Below, piece after piece: positions 25,629 through 35,701 of a stretch of DNA of 49,507 nucleotides. The notes beneath the pieces are model-generated. The model was not told the origin of the DNA. It saw only the letters and a program-made list of their open reading frames with translations, and did no database searches. Source of the DNA: Methanobrevibacter sp. (GTDB taxonomy: Archaea > Methanobacteriota > Methanobacteria > Methanobacteriales > Methanobacteriaceae); assembly GCA_017434555.1 (NCBI GenBank), contig JAFRFB010000045.1:1-49507 (forward strand), in the 5' to 3' direction. Position 1 is the first letter of the stretch, and every line of letters starts with the position of its first letter. The position numbers and the translations under genes were made by a program.

Positions 25629-25645
25629 TGTTGCAATTAACAACA
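25629..25645. promoter_or_regulatory. TGTTG-N7-CAACA palindrome
   Basis: A perfect inverted repeat, TGTTG and CAACA separated by CAATTAA, in the region between divergent hypA and the aldo/keto reductase gene. It ends directly at a TATA-like box (TTTATATA, 25646-25653) that faces the reductase. The placement is that of a regulator site able to act on one or both genes. Confidence 0.45.
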
Positions 25646-25697
25646 TTTATATATTGATTAAAACAAAGTATTATTTAATTTAAAGAGGGATAATACT

Positions 25698-26846
25698 ATG
25701 ACTTTTAAAGATAAATTTGGTTTTGGATGCATGAGACTTCCACAAACAGATGAAAATGACCCGACAAGTGTCGACCAGGAATTATTCAACGAAATGGTTG
25801 ACATCTATATGGAAAAAGGATTTAACTACTTCGATACATCATATGCATACCACAATGGAGTTTCCGAAGTGGCCATCAGAAAGGCAGTTGTTGAAAGATA
25901 CCCTAGAGAATCATACAGAATATGTGACAAGATGCCGACATGGGCATTAACATCACCTGAGGACAATGACAAATTCGTTGAAGAAATGCTTGAAAGACTA
26001 GGCATTGACTACTTTGATGTATTCTTTGTTCACAACATAAACATTCCATGGTACAAACTGGCGGAAAATGCAAAAGCCTTTGAATACGTTAAAAAAATGA
26101 AAGAGGACGGAATAGCTAAAAAAATAGGTTTCAGTTTTCATGACAACTCAAAACTACTGAAAGAAGTCCTTGACAAATATGGGGACTTTTTAGATATAGT
26201 GCAATTAGAATTAAACTACCTGGATTGGGAAGACAATGCAATTGAAGCCCGCAAGTGCTATGACTTATGTGTAGAATACGGATTGGACGTTTATGTCATG
26301 GAACCTCTAAAAGGAGGTGTTATTGTAAATCCTCCCGAAGAGATTAAAAATGACTTTAATGAATTCAACCCGGACAAGTCAATAGCCAGCTATGCATTGA
26401 GATTCTGCGCATCACTTGAAAACGTTAAAATCGTTTTAAGCGGAATGAGCAAAATGGATGACCTTCTTGATAACTGCAATACCTTTGAAAACTTTGAAGT
26501 TTTAAATGATGAGGAAAATGAATTCTTAAAACAGATGGCTGAAAAACTACGCTCCAAAGTAGCCGTTCCATGCAGTGAATGCGGATACTGCGTAGATGCA
26601 TGTCCTGAAATGATTCCAATTCCTGAATATTTCTCATTGTACAATACAAGCAAAAACCAGCCTGAATCAAACATCTACAGAAATTATTTCGACAAGTTAG
26701 GTGATGAAAAAATACCTGCAGATGACTGTACATACTGCGGAACATGCATTGATTACTGTACCCAACACATTGACATACCTGAAGAGCTTGAAAAAGTCTG
26801 TGAACACTTTGAAGAGGGTTTCAGCGCTTATGCCGGAGCACCTTAA
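25698..26846 (+). CDS. Aldo/keto reductase with C-terminal 4Fe-4S domain
   Basis: A 382-residue two-part protein. Residues 1-280 are an aldo/keto reductase barrel (FDTSYAYHNG with the catalytic Tyr, KIGFSFHD, QLELNYLDW, and the LSGM segment). The C-terminal part is ferredoxin-like with CSECGYCVDACP and a second CTYCGTCIDYC cluster. This Fe-S AKR type is common in anaerobes; electron donor and substrate are not known. GAGGGATA lies before the ATG. Confidence 0.93.
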   Translation: MTFKDKFGFGCMRLPQTDENDPTSVDQELFNEMVDIYMEKGFNYFDTSYAYHNGVSEVAIRKAVVERYPRESYRICDKMPTWALTSPEDNDKFVEEMLERLGIDYFDVFFVHNINIPWYKLAENAKAFEYVKKMKEDGIAKKIGFSFHDNSKLLKEVLDKYGDFLDIVQLELNYLDWEDNAIEARKCYDLCVEYGLDVYVMEPLKGGVIVNPPEEIKNDFNEFNPDKSIASYALRFCASLENVKIVLSGMSKMDDLLDNCNTFENFEVLNDEENEFLKQMAEKLRSKVAVPCSECGYCVDACPEMIPIPEYFSLYNTSKNQPESNIYRNYFDKLGDEKIPADDCTYCGTCIDYCTQHIDIPEELEKVCEHFEEGFSAYAGAP

Positions 26847-26861
26847 AACAAACCCCATCAC

Positions 26862-26878
26862 TATTTTATTTTTTTTCA
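26862..26878 (+). terminator. T-rich terminator after the aldo/keto reductase
   Basis: A T-dominated run (TATTTTATTTTTTTTC) begins about 17 bases after the stop codon. No stable hairpin precedes it. Archaeal polymerase terminates at such tracts. Confidence 0.4.
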
Positions 26879-26921
26879 AAAAATGAAGATTATATTCATT
26901 AGAACATACAAATATTAAAAT

Positions 26922-29900
26922 ATGACAAAATTTTACAAAAAAATTATCAAAGTCATGTTAATAATAGCTATTTTATTAATATGCACAGGTTCTGTTTCGG
27001 CAGAAGGTAACTTTACTGCATTGCAAAATGAAATTGACAATAGCGGTAACGTTTTAGAAATAACTCAGGATTATACTTTTAACAAATCCACTGATGATAA
27101 TCTCGGTGGGGGAATTTCACTAAACAATAAAGAAAACTTTATAATCAACGGTAATGGTCATATTTTAGATGGGGCCAACCTAAGTTCAATTTTTTATATT
27201 AACACGGACAATATCGCAATCAATAATCTAACATTCATAAATGGAAGATCCATGTCAGGAGGAGCAATTAGCGCATCAGGTTATAATATAACATTAAACA
27301 ATGTAATCTTTATAAACAATCATGCAGACGTAAGAGGAGGGGCTGTTACATGTGGTGAAGACGTAACAATCAATAATGCTCAATTTATTGACAATACCGC
27401 TAGTGATGAAGGAAATTCTCTTGATGTTAGTTTTCATAGTATTTTAACATTAAATAATTGTACTTTTTCAAACACACAAGAGATTTTAAAATTCATGGTT
27501 TATGCAGATGATTCTACTTTATATGTTAATAATTGCATTTTTGCAAATACCACCTCCAAATATGGTACAGCTATATTTAGCAATAAGCGAGCATACATTA
27601 CAAACTCAACATTTATTAACTTATCTGCAAGTTTAACTGGTGGAGCGCTGTTATTTAAAAATTATGATGTTGTAGAAATTAGAAATTCCACTTTTATAAA
27701 TATCCATGCCCAAAATGATGGTGGAAGCATTTTTGCAGATACAAACCCTGCAGTAGTTAAAGATTCAAGTTTATCAATTTATAATTCAAAATTCATCAAT
27801 TCAAGTGCAAATTATGGTGGCGCAATCTGCGGACTTAATACAGAAATGCGTGTAGAAAACTCCACTTTCTTTAACAATACTGCAAACTATGGTGGAGGAG
27901 CAATTCATGTTTCTTCATCTGATTTAAGTATTTATGATACATCATTTATCCAAAATAATGCAATTGACGATGAAATGGGATCTTATGGCGGCGCAATATA
28001 TTACGATTATTATAAAGTATTATTTGTCAAAAACTCAACATTCATTAAAAATCATGCTGCAACTCATGGGGATGCAATATACATTTATCAGCCTTATGAT
28101 GCGGGAATATACAATTCAAAATTCAATGCCAATGGTGAAGCAATATATTCAGTTTATGATGACTATTACGGTGAAAAGGATAATGATTATGGAAATGATA
28201 CCGTGCATTTAAAACAGACAGATTACGAAACAATCGTTGTTGAAAATGGTTTGGAAACTAAAATAATTAACAATACTATAAATTATACGGATTTACCTGA
28301 AAAATTCGATGCACGTGATTACGGATGGGTGACACCAGTTAAAAATCAGGGTGAAATGGGAGCCTGCTGGGCTTTTGGAACAATATCTGCCTTAGAATCA
28401 GCATTGCTTAAATCAACAGGAATTGCGTATAATCTTTCTGAAAACAATCTTCAAAACACAATTTTAAGATATTCAAAATATGGTACTTCCACCCAGAGCG
28501 AAGGAGGGCATTTATATAATGCGATAAGATACTTTACCGGTTGGTTAGGAGGTTTTTTATCAGAATATGATGAATATGATGAATACGGTAAATTATCCCC
28601 ATTAATTAACACTAATGAAAACATACACATTCAAGATGTAATTATTGTTCCGGAATTCACTGATTTACTATATCAAAATGATATAAAAGAAGCAATAATT
28701 AATAGTGGTGCTGTTGCAGCTGTATTTGAAGCCCATACAGATAACTTTGATTACTACGATCCCTCAACAAGCACATATTACTGTCCATATATACTTAATA
28801 ATCAATATCATGTTATTACTATCGTAGGCTGGGACGATAATTTTCCAAAAGAAAACTTTTCTACAACCCCTGAAGGCAATGGAGCATGGATTTGTAAAAA
28901 CAGCTGGGGTACAGAGTGGGGAAAAGATGGATTTTTCTATATTTCATATTATGACAAAACTTTATTTAGAAGCGAATCAAGCATTGCTTTTAAAATCGGA
29001 AATACTGAAAACTATACAAAAAATTACCAGACAGAAGTTGGCGGAACCACAGTTCAGGAACAATTCGAATATGATAAATATTATAATAGATATACCTCAT
29101 TGGCTGATGATTTAATAGCTGGTGTTGGAACATACATCAATGAAATCGGACTGAATTATACAATTGACGTTTTCGTGAATGACATTTTGAAATTAACTCA
29201 AAATGAAACTTCCAAATTTATCGGATTCACCACAATTAAACTTAATGAATATATTCCGATTAAAACAGGAGATAATTTCACAGTAATAATTAACGGCAAC
29301 CCTGTCCCTACAGTCACAAATTCCAGGCTCGTATATGAGGCAAACAATTCATTCTTATATTCCAACGGTGAATGGAAGGATTTATACTTGGATAAAACAA
29401 CAGCTGTTTTAAAAGTCTATACTGTGGAGTTTCCAATAAAAACCAATGATTTGGTAAAAATATATAAAAATGAATCCCAGTTCGAGGCCAATGTTGGTGT
29501 AGAAAATGCTACCGTTAATTTCAAGATAAATGGAGTCAGCTATAACAGAACCACCAATAAAAACGGAACGGCCAAATTAAACATTAACTTAAATCCGGGA
29601 AATTACACAATTACCACAACATTCAACAATCTAAGCGTTGAAAACAGCGTATGTGTCATATCACCAATCGAGTCAAATGATCTGGTTAAATACTACAGGA
29701 ACGCTTCACAATATGTTGTAAGAATTTTAGGACCTGACGGCAATTATGTCGGTGCAGGTGAAAACGTGACATTCAACGTTAACGGAGTGCTCTACACAAG
29801 ACAAACCAATGCGTCCGGCCATGCCAAATTAAACATTAATTTAGAACCTGGCGAATATATAATCACAGCCGATTACAAAGGATGTATGCAGTCCAATAAG

Positions 29901-30167
29901 ATTACAGTATTGTCCGTATTGAATGCAAGCGACATTACAATGAAATATCTTGACGGAACACAGTTTAAAGCAAGTTTGGTTGATGGTCAAGGCAATATCT
30001 ATCCTAACCAGTATATCCAGTTCAATATCAATGGTATGTTGTATTATAGACTAACCGACAGTACAGGTACAGCAAAACTAAACATCAGATTAATGCCTGG
30101 CGAATACATCATAACATCAAGTTATAACGGACAGAATATTGCAAATACAATAAAAATAACATCATAG
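26922..30167 (+). CDS. Adhesin-like protein with internal papain-like (C1A) protease
   Basis: A 1081-residue exported protein. The signal peptide ends around residue 27 (SVSAEG). Residues 40-410 form a Pmp-like beta-helix (repeated NSTFxN and GGAI turns). Residues 456-690 are a C1A peptidase: PEKFDARDYGWVTPVKNQG, catalytic C482 in GACWAFG, H630 in NQYHVITIVGWDD and N660 in CKNSWGTEWG, so the catalytic triad and oxyanion Gln are intact. A beta-rich region (about 705-845) fits the lectin-like domain often found after such proteases. Three Ig-like modules finish the protein and match those of the 16895-19336 adhesin. Probably a secreted or wall-bound surface protease; its target is unknown. Confidence 0.88.
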   Translation: MTKFYKKIIKVMLIIAILLICTGSVSAEGNFTALQNEIDNSGNVLEITQDYTFNKSTDDNLGGGISLNNKENFIINGNGHILDGANLSSIFYINTDNIAINNLTFINGRSMSGGAISASGYNITLNNVIFINNHADVRGGAVTCGEDVTINNAQFIDNTASDEGNSLDVSFHSILTLNNCTFSNTQEILKFMVYADDSTLYVNNCIFANTTSKYGTAIFSNKRAYITNSTFINLSASLTGGALLFKNYDVVEIRNSTFINIHAQNDGGSIFADTNPAVVKDSSLSIYNSKFINSSANYGGAICGLNTEMRVENSTFFNNTANYGGGAIHVSSSDLSIYDTSFIQNNAIDDEMGSYGGAIYYDYYKVLFVKNSTFIKNHAATHGDAIYIYQPYDAGIYNSKFNANGEAIYSVYDDYYGEKDNDYGNDTVHLKQTDYETIVVENGLETKIINNTINYTDLPEKFDARDYGWVTPVKNQGEMGACWAFGTISALESALLKSTGIAYNLSENNLQNTILRYSKYGTSTQSEGGHLYNAIRYFTGWLGGFLSEYDEYDEYGKLSPLINTNENIHIQDVIIVPEFTDLLYQNDIKEAIINSGAVAAVFEAHTDNFDYYDPSTSTYYCPYILNNQYHVITIVGWDDNFPKENFSTTPEGNGAWICKNSWGTEWGKDGFFYISYYDKTLFRSESSIAFKIGNTENYTKNYQTEVGGTTVQEQFEYDKYYNRYTSLADDLIAGVGTYINEIGLNYTIDVFVNDILKLTQNETSKFIGFTTIKLNEYIPIKTGDNFTVIINGNPVPTVTNSRLVYEANNSFLYSNGEWKDLYLDKTTAVLKVYTVEFPIKTNDLVKIYKNESQFEANVGVENATVNFKINGVSYNRTTNKNGTAKLNINLNPGNYTITTTFNNLSVENSVCVISPIESNDLVKYYRNASQYVVRILGPDGNYVGAGENVTFNVNGVLYTRQTNASGHAKLNINLEPGEYIITADYKGCMQSNKITVLSVLNASDITMKYLDGTQFKASLVDGQGNIYPNQYIQFNINGMLYYRLTDSTGTAKLNIRLMPGEYIITSSYNGQNIANTIKITS

Positions 30168-30200
30168 AGAAGTTTTAAAGCTTCTCCTTTTTTTAATTTT
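30167..30200 (+). terminator. Hairpin plus T-run terminator
   Basis: GAGAAG (30167-30172) and CTTCTC (30181-30186) form a 6-bp stem with an 8-base loop, followed by CTTTTTTTAATTTTTT. It directly follows the protease-adhesin stop codon, whose last base is the first of the stem. Confidence 0.6.
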
Positions 30201-33101
30201 TTAAGACAATTCTTTAATTAATTCACGAACCATTTCATTATTCTTATCCAGTTTGGATGCTTTTTTGGCATATTCCATTGCCTTTGGAAATACTCCACCC
30301 CTTCTGTAAACAAAACCCATTAATGCAGTAGCCTCTACATGAGTATCATCAATAGCAAGAAGTTCCTCAAGCAATTCCCTTGCAGTGTCCAAATCTCCCT
30401 GAAGGAATAAGTCATAGGCCTCTTCATATAATGTGTCAACATCATCAAATGATTTTTCTGTATCGATTTTATCAATGACTTCTTCTTTTTCAACGCTTTT
30501 GTGAACAAATTCCACTTTTGCAGGTGCAAACTGAAGTTTCTGAAGCAGTTCAGCAGCATTAGCATTTGAAGGAGAAATCTTTAAGGCTTTTCTTGCATAA
30601 TAAGTTGCAACATCCTCTATTCCCTGTTCATAAAGAACATGTGCCATCAAAAGATTTGCATTGAGGTTATTTGCATCGTCATTCAATATCTCATGAAGCA
30701 AATCCTTTGCCTGTGAATATAAATGTTCAGTGTAGAAATCCAATGCCTGAGCATACAAATCATCATCATGAACCTTAACATCTTCAGTTACAACCTTGGA
30801 ATTGTTTTTTAAGGTTTCATCAAGCATATACTGCAGAATATATTCCGTTGCCTTTTTGTGAAGAGGTTTATTATCGTTTCCGCATTTTGGTGAATAAATA
30901 CATGATGGGCATCCCTTTCTGCATTTACATCCCTTAATCAAATCCAAAGTTGATTCCAATAGCTCCACAAATACATCAACTGCCTTTTCACAGATTCCTA
31001 TTCCACCTTCATATCCGTCATAAATAAATATTGTTGCTTCTTCTGTATCTTTGTGATAAGCTGTTGACATTCCACCGATATCAAAGCGGTCACACATTAC
31101 CTGAAGCGGGAAGAGTCCGATTAATGAATGTTCTGCACCGTGAAGTCCTCCTTCAAAGACTTCATCCTCATCAGGATAGAGTTTTTTAAGTTCATCTTTT
31201 ACGCTTTGAGGTATGGTAAACCATAAACCCTTGGTTTTGAATTTAAGCGGAGGCAAATCAAGAGGATACATTCCCAAAACTCTTGAATGCTGCATCTTTT
31301 TATATTTATAATAATCCTTTTTAACGTTAAGCTCTCCGAAATGAATTGTCAAATCCCCATACTGCCTTTTAAATTCCTTTGAAACGACATTTACTTCCGT
31401 ATCGTTTAAAACCATAGTATGATAATCAACATTCTTTTTGGAAACGTTTACATAACCTGACTTTAAATTGATATTGTCAACAGTATAAGTTTCCCCCTTA
31501 TTGATTAATATTGCACCTTCATGAGCTTCGCGATATACCTGTGAACGTTCCATAGTCTCCAAAAGCCTGCCGTTGTTCATTATTTTAAATTCCTCTGAGG
31601 ATATTTGGTCCAGCGAATGGTCAAAGGCAGGATTGTCGTCATATTTATAGGTATAGTTTCCAACCCTTGAGAGGTATAAATCATCATTTTCAACAAGATT
31701 ATCCAGAAATGCATCGGGAATATTGAAGTATTTTAAAGCCTCACCCTTCTTAAGGGGCAGTTCATTGGCAGCACAGAGAATATGTGCTTCCTGCAATATC
31801 GGATTGGACAGGTCAATGATTGCCTTTTCCTGAGGCTTTGAGAAAAATGCCTTTGGATTATTCATATAATACTGGTCAAGCTGATTTTCAAATGCAAGTA
31901 AAATGGCCAGAGACTTCTGATTGCTTCTTCCTGCCCTTCCGCTCTGCTGCCAGGTTGACATCATAGTTCCCGGAAACCCTGATATGATAACAGCATCAAG
32001 TGAACCGATGTCTATTCCCAATTCCAAAGCGTTTGTACAGGTAACTCCCAGGTATTTGCCTGACTTTAAGCCGTCTTCGATTTCACGTCTCTCTTCTGGA
32101 CGATAACCTGCTCTATATGCGGCAATACGTGAGTTGTCAAGTCTGCCGTCAGTCAGTTTAGCATCCTTTTTTGACCACATTGCAATAAGCTCTGTGATTT
32201 TACGTGAAACTGTAAAGCATAAAGTCTGAATGTTTTTAAGCATGAGATAACGAAAGATATCTGCCGTTACTACATGAATTGACGGGGCGGATGATTCAGC
32301 CGAATTTCTGTAATTTTTAAATGGATTGAATAAAATGAAATCCTTTTCACCGCTAGGTGATGTATCGTTGTCAATGAGAGTAAACTCTTCACCAGTTAAT
32401 TTATTTGCAAGTTCCAGGGGATTTGCAAGTGTTGCGGATGAGAGAATGAACTGCGGTTCGGAACCGTAGAAATTAGCTATTCTTTTAAGCCTTCTGATTA
32501 AAAATGCAACGTTTGAACCGAAAACTCCCCTATAGTAATGGGCTTCGTCTATAACGATATATTTAAGATTTCTATAGAATCTCTCCCACTGATGATGCCA
32601 TGATAAAATCAGATGCAACTGGTAGGGATTGGTTAGAATAACCCTTGACTTTTGACGGATATTGTATCTTTGGGACTTTGGAGTATCCCCGTCATATGTT
32701 CTTGGTTTGATATCGATTCCCAAATCAGATTCCAAATCCTTTAAGACATGCAACTGGTCATTTGACAAAGCCTTTGCCGGATAGATGTAAAGGGCAGTTG
32801 CCTTATCGTCATTGATTAATGAATCCATAATGGGCAGATTGAATGCCAAAGTCTTACCGGATGCGGTTGTGGTTGTAAGGATTACATTTTCATCTCTTTT
32901 TATTGCTTCATATGTATCTGCCTGGTGATCATAGAGTTTAATTTCTTTAGAGTCAAGATAATCAACGATTGTATCATTTAAATCAGGTATCTTTTTGAAA
33001 CTGGCCTCTTTAGCAGGAATAGTTTCAACATGGGCAATGTGGTCCCTGAACCTAACATCATTTTTAAACGCATCAATCGGGGAATCTAACATAATAATCA
33101 T
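30201..33101 (-). CDS. DEAD/DEAH helicase of the DUF1998 (MrfA/Hrq1-like) type with C-terminal TPRs
   Basis: A 966-residue superfamily 2 helicase. Q-like and Walker A motif TTTTASGKT near residue 75, DEAH box (IDEAHYYRG), SAT, and the motif VI stretch WQQSGRAGRSNQ are all present. A DUF1998 domain with four clustered cysteines (CKCRKGCPSCIYSPKC, about residues 722-738) follows, as in MrfA and Hrq1-type repair helicases. The last 180 residues are tetratricopeptide repeats (for example ALDFYTEHLYSQAKDLLHEIL and AYDLFLQGDLDTARELLEELL), an unusual extension. Likely 3'-5' DNA repair helicase. An ATG at 33092 is an alternative start. Confidence 0.92.
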   Translation of the reverse strand: MIIMLDSPIDAFKNDVRFRDHIAHVETIPAKEASFKKIPDLNDTIVDYLDSKEIKLYDHQADTYEAIKRDENVILTTTTASGKTLAFNLPIMDSLINDDKATALYIYPAKALSNDQLHVLKDLESDLGIDIKPRTYDGDTPKSQRYNIRQKSRVILTNPYQLHLILSWHHQWERFYRNLKYIVIDEAHYYRGVFGSNVAFLIRRLKRIANFYGSEPQFILSSATLANPLELANKLTGEEFTLIDNDTSPSGEKDFILFNPFKNYRNSAESSAPSIHVVTADIFRYLMLKNIQTLCFTVSRKITELIAMWSKKDAKLTDGRLDNSRIAAYRAGYRPEERREIEDGLKSGKYLGVTCTNALELGIDIGSLDAVIISGFPGTMMSTWQQSGRAGRSNQKSLAILLAFENQLDQYYMNNPKAFFSKPQEKAIIDLSNPILQEAHILCAANELPLKKGEALKYFNIPDAFLDNLVENDDLYLSRVGNYTYKYDDNPAFDHSLDQISSEEFKIMNNGRLLETMERSQVYREAHEGAILINKGETYTVDNINLKSGYVNVSKKNVDYHTMVLNDTEVNVVSKEFKRQYGDLTIHFGELNVKKDYYKYKKMQHSRVLGMYPLDLPPLKFKTKGLWFTIPQSVKDELKKLYPDEDEVFEGGLHGAEHSLIGLFPLQVMCDRFDIGGMSTAYHKDTEEATIFIYDGYEGGIGICEKAVDVFVELLESTLDLIKGCKCRKGCPSCIYSPKCGNDNKPLHKKATEYILQYMLDETLKNNSKVVTEDVKVHDDDLYAQALDFYTEHLYSQAKDLLHEILNDDANNLNANLLMAHVLYEQGIEDVATYYARKALKISPSNANAAELLQKLQFAPAKVEFVHKSVEKEEVIDKIDTEKSFDDVDTLYEEAYDLFLQGDLDTARELLEELLAIDDTHVEATALMGFVYRRGGVFPKAMEYAKKASKLDKNNEMVRELIKELS

Positions 33102-33246
33102 GAAAAATAGTTATTCAGATATTATATTGATTTAATGTAGTATTTATATTATTCGTGTAAAAATAATAGTCTTCAAATGCTCTCTCAATTAATTTATTAA
33201 TAATTAAAAAAATAAATAATAAATAATAAAAATTTTAGGGATTACA

Positions 33247-35688
33247 ATGATTAGTTATGAAGAATTTGAAGATATAGTGGTAAATATTTTGAAAAGAGAT
33301 ATTTCATCCAACCATGACCAGAAAAAAGCTATTCGTTCAAAGGCAAATGAAGGACTTTTTATTGTAGCAGGCCCAGGATCTGGAAAAACAACCGTAATTG
33401 TGCTTAAAATATTAAAGTACATATTCGTTGATGATATCAAGCCTATTGAAATACTTGCAACCACATTTACCAGAAAAGCGGCAGATGAACTCTATTCCCG
33501 TATTCTTGGATGGGGAGATGAGATTAAAAATTACCTTATCGACAATGCAGGAGATGATTTTGACAGACTGATAGAAATCAACAGAATCGACTTTAACCAA
33601 TTGACCATTGGAACAACAGACAGCATTGCCCAGGAACTTTTAAGAGTACATAAAGAACCCGGAACAAACCAGGAAGTAGTCATTGAAGAGTTTGTCGCTA
33701 AATTCGCTATGGTCAGAATACTTTTAAAGGACAACCGTTATCTTGATGAAAACCTGCAGGGATATCTTAAAAGCTTTACCAAAAAGGATAAGCTTAAGGA
33801 AGCTTCCCAGATGAGTGAAATCCTACTGCAGCTAAAAAACAGGATGTATTATGACCAGATTGACTTTGAAGAGTTCTACAACAATGTAGGTGAAGGCGGA
33901 GGAGCAAGGATTGCACTGGACTGCATTAAAGAGTACGAGGAAGAGCTTGAAAGTAGAAACATTATCGATTTTACAATGCTTGAATCAAAGTTTTTGGATT
34001 CACTTAGAAAGAATAAACTGGACATATTTTTGGATGATTTGAAAATCATTTTAATTGACGAATATCAGGACACCAATCTCATACAGGAAGAAATCTACTT
34101 TACAATGGCCAAATCCGCAATCAAAAATGGAGGAAGCATTTCCGTTGTAGGAGACGATGACCAATCCCTATATCGTTTCAGGGGAGCGACCGTTGATTTG
34201 TTTACAAATTTCAAATCAAGAGTCAAAAACAAGCTTGGAATTGACGTTGAAGAAATAAACCTTAGAACCAATTACCGTTCAAGCAAAAATATTATTAATC
34301 ATTGTAATCAGTTTGTTGAGCTTGACGGTGAATATCAAAAGGCAAGGGTAGAGGCAAAGCCTAAAATTATCGCACCGGAACTTGAAAAGTACAACATGCC
34401 AATTTTGGGAATGTTTAGAAACAATCCGAAGATGCTGGCTCAAGACCTATCAAAGTTGGTAAGCGATTTGATTAACAACGGCGAGACCACTCTGAAAGTC
34501 AATAGGGTTATTGATGCTGAATACTTTAAAAAACTTGAAAAGTGTAAAACACCGGAAGAGTTAAAGGAATTGAAAAGAGAAAGTGCAAGAAAGGCACAGG
34601 ATATCGAAAACATCAATATCAAACTGGATGAGGAGGAAGGTTCTGCTTCGGACATGGCTGTTTTAACATATTCTCCAAAGGAAATGAAGTCCGGAACACA
34701 TACGTTTAACGGATACCTACGAAATCAGCTTAAAAGATTGAGAAAACCTATTGAAGTATTCAATCCACGTGGCCGTGACTTGCAGGAAATCAAAGAGGTT
34801 GCAATATTCTGCGGTTTGATGCTTGAATGTATTGATCCCGAATCAAAAATACAGAATTCAGATAAGCAGCTTCCAAGTCTCGGTAAGAAAAATATGCAGC
34901 GCTGGAGATATGAGGCAAGAGACTATATGAAATTGAATCCGGAGCCTCACGAACCATTTGAGTTAAATACTTTTGTCATTGACTGGCAGAGAAGAAACCC
35001 TAGAGGATATGAGAAATGGCCGGACAGGGCAAACTTGATGGAGCTTGCATATAAACTGGTAACCTGGCTGGATTTCCTGCAGGAGGATGCTGAAGGAGTA
35101 GTTTATCTTGAAGCAATAACCCAGTCAATTACACAGACAGGATTTTTCAACAAGTTTTCTGCAAATATTGTCTTTACATCGCCGGAAATTGAAAGGGCAT
35201 CAATTTTGGAAGCTATCTGGAACATTTTCCTGCCTATAGCTACAGGAGACGTTGCAATTGATGAGGCACTGCTTGAGACTTTGCCTGCAAACAGACTGAA
35301 TGTAATGTCTATTCACCAGTCAAAAGGATTGGAATTTCCATTGGTTATTGTGGATGTCGGTTCAAAATTTAAAAACAATGACATAAGAACACAAAACCTG
35401 AGATTTCCTAAAAAAGAGCCGGAATATACTATTATGGAAGAAAGCATACGCAAATATAGTGAACTTGGTGAGGATGAGCGAAGCGAAAAGGACAAGTCAT
35501 TTGACGACTTGACAAGACTTTATTTCGTTGCATTTTCAAGAGCAGAACATATATTAATATTAATTGGGCTTAATAAAGCTATTGACGGCTATTCATTTAA
35601 GCAAAAGCACAAATCAATTCCTAATGTTGCGTTAGGCTGGAGCAGAGATGAACGTCAGAAAGGATTTAAGGAGATTTATTTAATATAA
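33247..35688 (+). CDS. UvrD/AddA-like superfamily 1 helicase
   Basis: An 813-residue SF1A helicase. Walker A GPGSGKTT at residues 42-49, TFTRKAADEL (Ia), LIDEYQDTN (II), GDDDQSLYRFRGA (III), RTNYRSS (IV), SIHQSKGLEFPLVIV (V) and LYFVAFSRAEHIL (VI) are all present. An insertion of about 130 residues between motifs IV and V is rich in charged residues. It lacks the C-terminal nuclease domain of AddA/RecB; that activity is supplied by the next gene. GGG and AATGATT precede the start. Divergent from the DUF1998 helicase. Confidence 0.93.
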   Translation: MISYEEFEDIVVNILKRDISSNHDQKKAIRSKANEGLFIVAGPGSGKTTVIVLKILKYIFVDDIKPIEILATTFTRKAADELYSRILGWGDEIKNYLIDNAGDDFDRLIEINRIDFNQLTIGTTDSIAQELLRVHKEPGTNQEVVIEEFVAKFAMVRILLKDNRYLDENLQGYLKSFTKKDKLKEASQMSEILLQLKNRMYYDQIDFEEFYNNVGEGGGARIALDCIKEYEEELESRNIIDFTMLESKFLDSLRKNKLDIFLDDLKIILIDEYQDTNLIQEEIYFTMAKSAIKNGGSISVVGDDDQSLYRFRGATVDLFTNFKSRVKNKLGIDVEEINLRTNYRSSKNIINHCNQFVELDGEYQKARVEAKPKIIAPELEKYNMPILGMFRNNPKMLAQDLSKLVSDLINNGETTLKVNRVIDAEYFKKLEKCKTPEELKELKRESARKAQDIENINIKLDEEEGSASDMAVLTYSPKEMKSGTHTFNGYLRNQLKRLRKPIEVFNPRGRDLQEIKEVAIFCGLMLECIDPESKIQNSDKQLPSLGKKNMQRWRYEARDYMKLNPEPHEPFELNTFVIDWQRRNPRGYEKWPDRANLMELAYKLVTWLDFLQEDAEGVVYLEAITQSITQTGFFNKFSANIVFTSPEIERASILEAIWNIFLPIATGDVAIDEALLETLPANRLNVMSIHQSKGLEFPLVIVDVGSKFKNNDIRTQNLRFPKKEPEYTIMEESIRKYSELGEDERSEKDKSFDDLTRLYFVAFSRAEHILILIGLNKAIDGYSFKQKHKSIPNVALGWSRDERQKGFKEIYLI

Positions 35689-35701
35689 GAAGGTGAAACT
35701 A

